Below are positions 6,864 to 13,324 of a stretch of 20,138 bases of DNA, one piece after another. The stretch covers positions 1-20,138 of the forward strand of contig JAFGQA010000499.1 in assembly GCA_016935885.1 (NCBI GenBank), given 5' to 3'. Under the pieces are notes generated by a model that made no database searches, was not told the origin of the DNA, and saw nothing but the letters and a program-made list of their open reading frames with translations. Within the stretch, counting starts at the first letter, position 1; each line of letters opens with the position of its first letter. A program made the position numbers and the translations under genes. The stretch comes from Phycisphaerae bacterium. Its GTDB lineage: Bacteria > Planctomycetota > Phycisphaerae > UBA1845 > UTPLA1.

Positions 6864-7625
6864 TCACTCCGCCGCGCTGGTGAACGCCCAGGTCAGGATG
6901 TCGTGGTTCTCGAAGGCATCCCATGTCGCGGCGGTGAACCCGACCCAGGCCTTGCCCTCGTCGAGTTCGAGCACCTCGTCCAAGAACAGCTCCACCGCCA
7001 GGATCGGCGTCTTGAAGTCGTCCATGTACACGTACAGGTTGCCCGGCACGTACTCGATGCGCACGGTGTGCGCGTCGCCGTCCGTCATCTCGGGGATGTT
7101 CGGCGTCGTGCCGAGCGAGTACGACTCGAACTCGCAGTTGGGCTCGATGCCCATGGTGTGGACGCTGACATGGTTGTGGTTGACGTCCTTGACGAACCGG
7201 TGCCCGCTCTCGTCGTTGTCCCACGTGTCGAACTCCACCGCGATGCTGTTGGGGATGCCCGCGTAGCCGATCCCGCCGCCCGCGCCGCCCTCGACGTCCG
7301 TGCCCGCGTTCTGGATCACGAACGCGAACCCGTCGCCGCCCGTGTCCGGGGTGACTTCGTCCGGAAACACATCGCCCGGGTCGGTGATGCGGAACGTGAA
7401 CATCGTGCTGAAACCTTCGGCGACGTCCTGCTTGTCCATCAGCCAGACGGATCCGTTCTGAATCGGGGCCGACGGCGTGAGGCGGATGAAGTCGTCCAGG
7501 CGCGACGCCGAACCCCTCAGGATCAGGCCGTCGGACAGGCCGAGTTGCCTCAGCAGAACGACAGCCGACGCCGTAACGGCGAAGGCGAACGGAATGCACA
7601 GGGCAATGACCACGGCGCGCTTCAT
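6864..7625 (-). CDS. Secreted L-type-lectin-like protein
   Basis: A 253-residue exported protein. The ATG at 7625 is preceded by AGGAGG about eight bases away, an excellent ribosome binding site that decides this start over an upstream Met. MKRAVVIALCIPFAFAVTASA is a signal peptide. The mature part has the bacterial legume-lectin (L-type) pattern: GSASRLDDFIRLTPSA, then FSTMFTFRITDPG, GGDGFAFVIQNAGT, NSIAVEFDTWDN, and near the end GKAWVGFTAATW followed by HDILTWAFT. These match the strand order of the beta-sandwich, with Asp in GDGFAF and in VEFDTWDN as likely Ca2+/sugar-site residues. No other domain or anchor is present, so it is probably periplasmic or secreted. The ligand is unknown. It stands alone, separated from nikR by 240 bp. 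Confidence 0.8.
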   Translation of the reverse strand: MKRAVVIALCIPFAFAVTASAVVLLRQLGLSDGLILRGSASRLDDFIRLTPSAPIQNGSVWLMDKQDVAEGFSTMFTFRITDPGDVFPDEVTPDTGGDGFAFVIQNAGTDVEGGAGGGIGYAGIPNSIAVEFDTWDNDESGHRFVKDVNHNHVSVHTMGIEPNCEFESYSLGTTPNIPEMTDGDAHTVRIEYVPGNLYVYMDDFKTPILAVELFLDEVLELDEGKAWVGFTAATWDAFENHDILTWAFTSAAE

Positions 7626-7655
7626 AGGTACGTCCTCCTGATGAATCCCACGTAC

Positions 7656-7661
7656 ATAATA
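7656..7661 (-). promoter_or_regulatory. Possible -10 element of the lectin gene
   Basis: TATTAT on the minus strand, 30 bp before the lectin ATG, fits a sigma-70 -10 box and leaves room for a leader with AGGAGG. No good -35 is seen at 16-18 bp. Confidence 0.35.
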
Positions 7662-7811
7662 CCCCAAAGGGCTGACGTGTATTCAGGTTCGACACGCGGC
7701 AGGTGTTCCCCGTTCAGAGGCGGAGGCCCGCGAAATACCCCGCAAAGGCGCGGGGCAGGCATTATTGAGCTTTCACAGATACAGTGACACCTCTTGACCC
7801 GAGTCGTGCTC

Positions 7812-7889
7812 GTCCTCGTCGTCGTCCTCGTACTCGAAAATGAGCGTCCCTGCGTGGTATTCCCCGAGTACGAGGACGACGACGAGGAC
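7812..7889. repeat. Perfect 25-bp inverted repeat, GAC/GTC-rich
   Basis: Arms 7812-7836 and 7865-7889 are exact reverse complements with a 28-nt loop. The right arm begins CGAGTACGAGGACGACGACG. A further partial copy, GGACGAGTACGAG, follows near 7900-7913. It could form a strong cruciform or RNA hairpin between divergent genes. Confidence 0.9.
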
Positions 7890-8102
7890 CGCTTCGCTGA
7901 GGACGAGTACGAGTTGTCACCATGATGTTGAACCCTCATCAAACGGCGCGAAAGACCAGGAGAATGGAACTGCGGGGGGATGGGAGCGAGGTGCCGAACG
8001 CGCTGTTCGGAAGTCGAGGTCATGCCGTCTCTCCAGCCGGTGGACAGCCGGGACCGCTCCAGCTTAGAATGCCGGGTGTCGACGTAATGGAGAGGAACCG
8101 TC

Positions 8103-9341
8103 ATGGATGCCGAACAGGAACAGGTCGCGGGCGGGGCACAGCCTCCGCCTCTGCCTCCATCCGAGGTCAAACCGTCCAGGTGGCCGGCCTACTGGCCGGG
8201 CGCGGTGCTGATTACACTCCTGTTCACGGCCGGGAGCTTCTTCTCCGGCGACGTCAACAAGGTCATGGCCATCGCCTTCGCGTCGGCGCTGACCTGCTTC
8301 GCTCTGTACCCCGCATTCATCATTTCGCTGAACATGCTGCGCGGCAACATCGTGGTCTTCATCCTTGTCACGATCTTCCTGTCGGGCGCGCCGGTGATGG
8401 CCCTCCTGTTCGGCGGGCTGATACTCGGCTTCTCCCGAATCACTCTCGCGGGTCGGTTTCTGAAGTTCTACATCGCGCCGGTCATCGCGATCGCGGCGGT
8501 GGGCATGATCAAGCACCCGGAGATGTTCCGGCCGGACGGAACGCCTGAAGCGAAGGAGCCGCGCGCCGTGGAACAGAAGCGCGCGCCCGGGTCGCCGGCG
8601 AAGAAGCCGGAGGCCTCCGCTCTGCCGCCCGAGGCCGAGCGGGCCCGGGACCTCCTGGTGATCTTCTCGGACATGATGGAGATGGCCTTCTACGCGGAAG
8701 GGGCAGTGAACAAAGATATACGCGACGTCATCGTCCATTACGGTCCCATGAAGGCCTCGTTGAGCATGTCGACCCTGCGCGACCTCCTGGAAGACGGCAA
8801 ACTGCATGTCAGGGTTCACGGTGACAGCTACGAAGCCGCCCTGCGCTGGTCGGACGACCAGTGGTGGGTCTACGCCTTTCCGAAGCCGAGCCACACGTCC
8901 ATGTGCATCATGGCCAGATCACCCCCCGATGTGCCGCCGTTCGATGCGATCCGGCCGTGGCCGGCCAAACCGTCGGCTCCGGCACCGGCGCAGGCAGAAG
9001 AGAAAGAAGAGGTGATCGGGACATCAGAGCAGAAACCGTCCGGGCAGGCGGCTTCCGCCGCGCGTCCCGCTCCGGCCGCGCCGCCGCCGGCGGCGGTGCG
9101 GCCGGAGCCGCCGCGGCCGGGTGCGTCAACCCGTTCGAGCGAAGACTGGGCCGGCGCGCGCCAGCAGGTCCAGGTCACCGGCGTCCTGCAGGGGAAGTCC
9201 GGTCGTATGGCGCTGATCGGGGACAACGTCTATCACGCGGGCGACACCGTCTCGGTGACCTACAAGGGCCGGACCTACACCTTCACGGTCGCGGAGATCC
9301 AGCAACACGACGCCGTGCTCGTGCCGATGACAGGGGAGTGA
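8103..9341 (+). CDS. Unrecognised four-helix membrane protein with GspB-like C-terminal domain
   Basis: A 412-residue protein I do not recognise as a whole. After a Pro-rich N-terminus come four hydrophobic helices (about 31-48, 54-78, 82-110, 120-137). A soluble region of roughly 178-275 follows (RDLLVIFSDMMEMAFYAEG, RWSDDQWWVYAFP). Next is an Ala/Pro-rich linker (285-350) and a C-terminal beta-rich part, VTGVLQGKSGRMALIGDN and VYHAGDTVSVTYKGRTYTF. That last part resembles the small domain of type II secretion protein GspB and pilus PilP-like proteins (new-line: GVL...AxIGxxxYxxGD), but no secretion genes are nearby. GGAGAGG lies six to eight bases before the ATG. Role unknown; an envelope scaffold is possible. 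Confidence 0.75.
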   Translation: MDAEQEQVAGGAQPPPLPPSEVKPSRWPAYWPGAVLITLLFTAGSFFSGDVNKVMAIAFASALTCFALYPAFIISLNMLRGNIVVFILVTIFLSGAPVMALLFGGLILGFSRITLAGRFLKFYIAPVIAIAAVGMIKHPEMFRPDGTPEAKEPRAVEQKRAPGSPAKKPEASALPPEAERARDLLVIFSDMMEMAFYAEGAVNKDIRDVIVHYGPMKASLSMSTLRDLLEDGKLHVRVHGDSYEAALRWSDDQWWVYAFPKPSHTSMCIMARSPPDVPPFDAIRPWPAKPSAPAPAQAEEKEEVIGTSEQKPSGQAASAARPAPAAPPPAAVRPEPPRPGASTRSSEDWAGARQQVQVTGVLQGKSGRMALIGDNVYHAGDTVSVTYKGRTYTFTVAEIQQHDAVLVPMTGE

Positions 9342-9682
9342 AGACGGGACAACCCTTGCTCCAAACGAAGACTGGCTTGCCATCCATAGCTCGCGAAGTG
9401 AGCAAAGGGTGGTCGGACCTAGTCCGTATAGCTCGATCCTACTTCGAGCAGAGTTATCCACGTCAGGGGCAATAGCTCAAGTCGCGGGACAGGTTTTCCA
9501 AGGTCTGGAAAAACCGCCGCGAAAACTTCCAACCATTGGAAAAATCGTCCGAAAACGTTCCAAGGTCTGGAAAAACAATCCCCCCGGCCCCGCCGTGAAG
9601 CGTGCGACGCTCTGCTTCACAGCCCGACCACCCGTTCCGCGCGGGACGCCCCCCATTGTCCCGCGCGCTTCGGAGATGCGTA
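9342..9682. other. Repeat-rich intergenic region before the restriction-modification operon
   Basis: No gene is supported. It contains a palindrome CGGACCTAGTCCG near 9413-9425, three TTCCA...TGGAA palindromes (9494-9575), and a perfect 9-bp-arm hairpin GCGCGGGAC/GTCCCGCGC at 9639-9666. Base composition at 9480-9580 is visibly more AT-rich than around it. Confidence 0.6.
9494..9575. repeat. Three dispersed TTCCA...TGGAAAAA palindromes
   Basis: Copies at 9494-9513 (TTTTCCAAGGTCTGGAAAAA), 9527-9544 (TTCCAACCATTGGAAAAA) and 9558-9575 (TTCCAAGGTCTGGAAAAA). Related palindromes TTCCAAGGCTTGGAA and its complement occur inside hsdM at 11527-11573, so this is a small repeat family of this genome. Confidence 0.8.
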
Positions 9683-9711
9683 TTGCCCTCACAAATCACT
9701 TGATATATCAT
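9683..9711 (+). promoter_or_regulatory. Promoter of the XRE regulator/hsd operon, with palindrome at the -10
   Basis: TTGCCC (9683-9688), 17 bp, then TATCAT (9706-9711), five of six matches to the -10 consensus. The predicted start falls around 9718, two or three bases before the ATG at 9721. The exact palindrome TGATATATCA (9701-9710) overlaps the -10 and could be an operator for the adjacent regulator. Confidence 0.5.
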
Positions 9712-9720
9712 CCGACCACT

Positions 9721-9936
9721 ATGAAGCAGTCCGGCGTGGCAAAGCTTATCGCCGAAATGCGGCGGCGTCTCGGTCTGAGCCAGGAGAAGTTCGCGGCCCG
9801 GCTCGGCGTTTCGTTTCCCACCATCAACCGGTGGGAAAACGGCCGGGCGAATCCCTCGCCGCTCGCGCTCAAGAGTATCGAGCGCCTTCTCCACGACATG
9901 GGGAAGAAGGGCGCGGACCTGCTTGAGCGGCTTTGA
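9721..9936 (+). CDS. XRE-family helix-turn-helix regulator of the hsd operon
   Basis: A 71-residue DNA-binding protein that is nearly all Cro/CI-type helix-turn-helix: IAEMRRRLGLSQEKFAARLG, then VSFPTINRWENGRANPSPLA (LSQEKFA as helix 2 and TINRWENG as the recognition helix). Such small regulators are often found just before type I methyltransferase genes and probably limit expression of the nuclease. There is no Shine-Dalgarno sequence before the ATG, and the predicted transcript start is only a few bases away, so it may be translated from a leaderless mRNA. An in-frame upstream start near 9676 would add 15 residues with no family likeness. hsdM follows after 58 bp. Confidence 0.8.
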   Translation: MKQSGVAKLIAEMRRRLGLSQEKFAARLGVSFPTINRWENGRANPSPLALKSIERLLHDMGKKGADLLERL

Positions 9937-9953
9937 GGAATAGCAGCGGCCCT

Positions 9954-9974
9954 CCCTCTCCCCCCGGGAGAGGG
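9954..9974. repeat. GC-rich hairpin before hsdM
   Basis: CCCTCTCCC (9954-9962) pairs perfectly with GGGAGAGGG (9966-9974) around a 3-nt loop. It is followed by TCGGGGTGAGGG, which supplies the hsdM ribosome binding site. This CCCTCTCCC...GGGAGAGGG sequence is a widespread bacterial intergenic repeat and could weaken read-through from the regulator gene. Confidence 0.7.
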
Positions 9975-9994
9975 TCGGGGTGAGGGTACACAGT

Positions 9995-12112
9995 ATGTGG
10001 GACAACGACAAACTCTCGAACCTGGAAGCAAAGCTCTGGGATTCGGCGGATGAACTCCGCGCGAATTCCAAACTCACTTCCGGGGAGTACTTCTTCCCGG
10101 TCATGGGTGTCATCTTCCTGCGCCACGCGCAGAACCGCTTCGACAACGCGACGCGGCAGATTGAGGAAGATCGGGTCGCCGGCAGGATGCCCAAGCGCGC
10201 GGCGATCAAGGCGGATTATATCAAGCGCCGTGCCCTCTGGTTGCCGGAGATTGCCCGCTATGACTACCTGCTCAATCTGCCGTCCGATGAGGACCTCGGG
10301 GCGAAGCTGGTTGAGGCCATGAATGCCATCGAGGAGGATTTTGAACCGCTCAAGGGCCAGCTTCCGAAGGAGTACGGCATCTTTGAGCGCGATGTGCTGG
10401 AACAACTGCTGAAGAACTTCAATCACGACGCGCTCAGGACAGCCACCGGGGATGTGTTCGGGCGCATCTACGAGTACTTCCTGATGAAGTTCTCCATGCA
10501 GAAGGCCTATGACAACGGCGAGTTCTTCACGCCCCCTTCGATTGTGCAGACCATCGTCAATGTCATCGAGCCGGACCATGGGATTGTGTTCGATCCCGCG
10601 ACGGGGTCCGGCGGTATGTTTGTCCAGACCAGCCACTTCGTGGAAAACCAGGGTCAGGACACGACGCACGCCGTGACCTTCTACGGGCAGGAGAAGACGA
10701 GAGGCACCATCCCCCTGGCGAAGATGAATCTGGCCGTGCATGCATTGGAGGGGGCCATCCAGGAGGCCAACACGTTTTACGAAGACGTTCACACCCTGGT
10801 CGGGAAGTGCGACTTCGTCATGGCTAATCCCCCGTTCAACGTCGACAAGGTGGACGCGAAACGGGTCAAGGGCGACGTGCGCCTGCCCTTTGGCCTCCCC
10901 GGAGTCAACCAGCAGAACCGCGTGTCCAACGGCAACTACCTCTGGATTTCCTACTTCCACAGCTACCTGAACGAGAAGGGGCGCGCCGGGTTCGTCATGT
11001 CGTCACAGGCGTCCAGCGCCGGACACGGCGAGAAGGAGGTGCGCCGCAAGATTGTCGAGACCGGCGATGTGGACGTGATGATCGCGATCAGGTCGAACTT
11101 CTTCTACACGCGGTCGGTTCCCTGCGAGTTGTGGCACTTCGACAAGGGGAAGCCGAAGGACCGCCGGGACAAGGTGCTGATGATCGATGCGCGGCACATC
11201 TACCGCAAAGTCACGCGCAAGATTTACGATTTTGCGCCGGAGCAGTTGAAGAATATCGCCGCCATCGTGTGGCTGTATCGTGGGCAGGACAAGCGCTATC
11301 TGAAGCTGACGGCCGAATACCTGCAATCCATCGCCGATGAGGCGGAGAAACTGCCCGGTGTGCTGGCGCTCTTTGATGAAGCATTGGGTGAGCTGAGCGA
11401 TGTGGTGAACACGGCTCGTGAGGCTGGCGATTCGGGAGGGACGCCGGCCCCGTCGTCCGAGATTCCTGACGAGTACCTCGATGCGCGGAATGGGTACGAG
11501 GCGGACCGTGACAACCTGCTGAAGTCTTCCAAGGCTTGGAACAAGGCGTGGAAGAAGTTTCCAAGCCTTGGAAATGCCAAACAGATCGAAGCGCAGGAGG
11601 CGTTTGCCCCCATTGCGGAAGAGTGCCGGGGACTGGTCAGGCAGGTGGACCTGGTTGTCAAACTGGCGGCTCGCATGGTGGATGCGCTGGGAGGGACGCC
11701 GGCCCCGGCGTCCGAGAATGGGGATAACGGCCCGCGGGGCCGCGGGCCCTCCCTGAAGGAAGCCAAACGCAGGTTAAAGGTGCTGGATGCACAGCGCAAG
11801 GAGGGGGTCGAGCAGCTCAAACGAGCGGCCTACTTTCATAGGCAGGTCCATTGGCTGCAGAGCCGGTTCCCGAATGCCGAATTCGCCGATGTCGAGGGGC
11901 TTTGCAAGCGGGTGGATCAGAAACGGATTGAAGCCAACGACTGGAGCCTCACCCCCGGCCGCTACGTCGGCGTCGCCCCGCAGGAAGAAGACGAGGACTT
12001 CGATTTCGAAGAGACCTTGCGCGAGATCCACGTCGAACTGGCCGACCTGAACAAGGAGGCCGTGGACCTGGCAAAGCAGATTCAGACGAACTTCGAGGAG
12101 TTGGGGGTATGA
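9995..12112 (+). CDS. hsdM: Type I restriction-modification N6-adenine methyltransferase subunit HsdM
   Basis: The modification subunit, which methylates adenine in the target sequence together with HsdS; 705 residues from the ATG at 9995 (GAGG nine bases upstream). The N-terminal helical HsdM domain (SADELRANSKLTSGEYFFPV) is followed by the methyltransferase core. SAM-binding motif I is FDPATGSGGMF (Asp200) and the catalytic motif IV is NPPF (278-281). It ends LAKQIQTNFEELGV. The part between about 475 and 590 is odd. It holds two copies of GGTPAPSSE/GGTPAPASE and the stretch KAWNKAWKKFPSLGN, all encoded by repeat DNA without breaking the frame. The protein is consequently longer than the typical 500-600. 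Its stop overlaps the hsdS start by 4 bp (ATGA). Confidence 0.93.
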   Translation: MWDNDKLSNLEAKLWDSADELRANSKLTSGEYFFPVMGVIFLRHAQNRFDNATRQIEEDRVAGRMPKRAAIKADYIKRRALWLPEIARYDYLLNLPSDEDLGAKLVEAMNAIEEDFEPLKGQLPKEYGIFERDVLEQLLKNFNHDALRTATGDVFGRIYEYFLMKFSMQKAYDNGEFFTPPSIVQTIVNVIEPDHGIVFDPATGSGGMFVQTSHFVENQGQDTTHAVTFYGQEKTRGTIPLAKMNLAVHALEGAIQEANTFYEDVHTLVGKCDFVMANPPFNVDKVDAKRVKGDVRLPFGLPGVNQQNRVSNGNYLWISYFHSYLNEKGRAGFVMSSQASSAGHGEKEVRRKIVETGDVDVMIAIRSNFFYTRSVPCELWHFDKGKPKDRRDKVLMIDARHIYRKVTRKIYDFAPEQLKNIAAIVWLYRGQDKRYLKLTAEYLQSIADEAEKLPGVLALFDEALGELSDVVNTAREAGDSGGTPAPSSEIPDEYLDARNGYEADRDNLLKSSKAWNKAWKKFPSLGNAKQIEAQEAFAPIAEECRGLVRQVDLVVKLAARMVDALGGTPAPASENGDNGPRGRGPSLKEAKRRLKVLDAQRKEGVEQLKRAAYFHRQVHWLQSRFPNAEFADVEGLCKRVDQKRIEANDWSLTPGRYVGVAPQEEDEDFDFEETLREIHVELADLNKEAVDLAKQIQTNFEELGV
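11434..11717 (+). repeat. Repeat sequences inside the hsdM coding region
   Basis: Two direct 29-bp copies starting GGGAGGGACGCCGGCCCC, at 11434-11462 and 11689-11717, differ at one base. Between them are the 15-mer TTCCAAGGCTTGGAA (11527-11541) and its exact reverse complement TTCCAAGCCTTGGAA (11559-11573). A palindrome GGCCCGCGG/CCGCGGGCC follows at 11729-11748. All preserve the reading frame. Confidence 0.85.
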
Positions 12113-13320
12113 AGTGGCGGAAAAGACGGATGGGGGACTTTCTGCGAATCAAGCACGGATATGCTTTCAAGAGTCGCTTTTTCGACGACGAGGGTGAGCT
12201 GATCGTTCTAACGCCCGGGAATTTCTTTGAAGACGGAGGATTTCGCCTGCGTCCCGAGAAGGAGAAGTACTACACGGGTGATGTGCCAGAGGGCTACCTG
12301 CTTCAGGAAGGTGATGTGGTGGTGGCTATGACTGAACAAGCCGAAGGGCTGCTTGGAAGTTCAGCATGGATCCCCGAATCTGGGAAGTTCCTGCATAACC
12401 AGAGACTTGGTCTCGTCAATGAATTGGATGAGACCCAAGCGGACAAGAGATTTGTCTACTACCTCTTCAATACACATTCTGTCCGTGGGCAAATCCAGGC
12501 GTCCGCCACAGGCACAAAAGTGCGGCATACGGCACCCGGCCGAATTGAGAATGTGCGAGTCACCGTTCCTGACGCCAAAGAACAGGTTCGCATTGCTTCC
12601 ATCCTCTCCGCCTACGACGATCTGATTGAGAACAATCTGCGGCGGATCAAGTTGCTGGAAGAATCGGCGCGGCTGTTGTATCGCGAATGGTTCGTCCGCC
12701 TCCGCTTCCCCGGTCATGAACACACCCGCATCATCAACGGCGTGCCGGAGGGATGGTCAACATGCACCCTCTCTGAGATCGCGAACGTAAATCGAGAGTC
12801 GGTGGGCAAGAATCATCAAGGCGAAATCGAGTACGTTGACATTTCAGCCGTTTCACCTGGGTCAATCGACGAAACCAGCATCATGGACTTCCGCGAAGCC
12901 CCCAGCAGAGCGCGGCGAAGGGTTCAGCATGGCGATGTGATTTGGTCTTGTGTCCGGCCCAACAGGCGGAGTCATGCTGTGATTATGCACCCCCCGGAGA
13001 ACATGTTGGCGTCAACAGGGTTTGCTATACTGACGCCGGAACATGTACCCACATCGTATCTGTACCTCTGCACGACAACGGATGCATTCGTCGGTTACCT
13101 GTCGAACCGTGCACGCGGCGCAGCATATCCTGCTGTCCTGGCCAAGGACTTCGAAGACGCGCCGCTCGTGCGGCCCGAAGATTCATTACTCCGAGCGCTT
13201 GATGACTTCGTGGCTCCGACCTTTGAGCAAGCTCATACCTTACGTGCGCAGAGTAGCAGGCTCAGACAGGCGCGGGACCTTCTCCTTCCCAAACTCATGA
13301 GCGGGGAGCTTGCGGCATAG
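12109..13320 (+). CDS. hsdS: Type I restriction-modification specificity subunit HsdS
   Basis: The DNA-recognition subunit shared by methylation and restriction complexes, 403 residues. It has the usual two-half layout. Target-recognition domain 1 covers about 1-158, with GDVVVAMTEQAEGLLGSSA. The central conserved helix is IASILSAYDDLIENNLRRIK with LLYREWFVRLRFPGHE (about 162-204). Target-recognition domain 2 covers about 215-365 (GDVIWSCVRPNRRSH, a clear HsdS motif). The C-terminal helix is LRQARDLLLPKLMSGELAA. The two recognition domains are unlike each other, so a bipartite asymmetric target is expected; the sequence cannot be read from here. It appears less GC-rich than its neighbours, as is common for exchangeable hsdS genes. 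It overlaps hsdM by 4 bp. Confidence 0.93.
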   Translation: MKWRKRRMGDFLRIKHGYAFKSRFFDDEGELIVLTPGNFFEDGGFRLRPEKEKYYTGDVPEGYLLQEGDVVVAMTEQAEGLLGSSAWIPESGKFLHNQRLGLVNELDETQADKRFVYYLFNTHSVRGQIQASATGTKVRHTAPGRIENVRVTVPDAKEQVRIASILSAYDDLIENNLRRIKLLEESARLLYREWFVRLRFPGHEHTRIINGVPEGWSTCTLSEIANVNRESVGKNHQGEIEYVDISAVSPGSIDETSIMDFREAPSRARRRVQHGDVIWSCVRPNRRSHAVIMHPPENMLASTGFAILTPEHVPTSYLYLCTTTDAFVGYLSNRARGAAYPAVLAKDFEDAPLVRPEDSLLRALDDFVAPTFEQAHTLRAQSSRLRQARDLLLPKLMSGELAA

Positions 13321-13324
13321 GATC

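Larger units (their letters stand above)
7626..8102. other. Non-coding stretch of 477 bp with repeats
   Basis: No convincing gene here on either strand. It holds the lectin leader, a small hairpin CCCCGC-AAAGGC-GCGGGG near 7738-7755, the GAC/GTC-rich inverted repeat at 7812-7889, and the leader of the following membrane-protein gene with GGAGAGG before its ATG. Confidence 0.6.

Noticed and set aside
6670..7695. 341-codon minus-strand frame over the lectin gene
   Set aside because: Arg/Gly/His-rich shadow of the lectin frame, which has a signal peptide, AGGAGG and family motifs.
9404..9420. Possible left attachment site: AAAGGGTGGTCGG resembles AAAGTGGTCGG at the tRNA-Pro 3' end
   Set aside because: Only about eight contiguous bases (GTGGTCGG) agree and the likeness ends there; too short for a tRNA-derived att duplication.
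9869..10960. 363-codon minus-strand frame opposite hsdM
   Set aside because: Antisense to the clearly conserved N-terminal part of HsdM; no start signal or recognisable domain.
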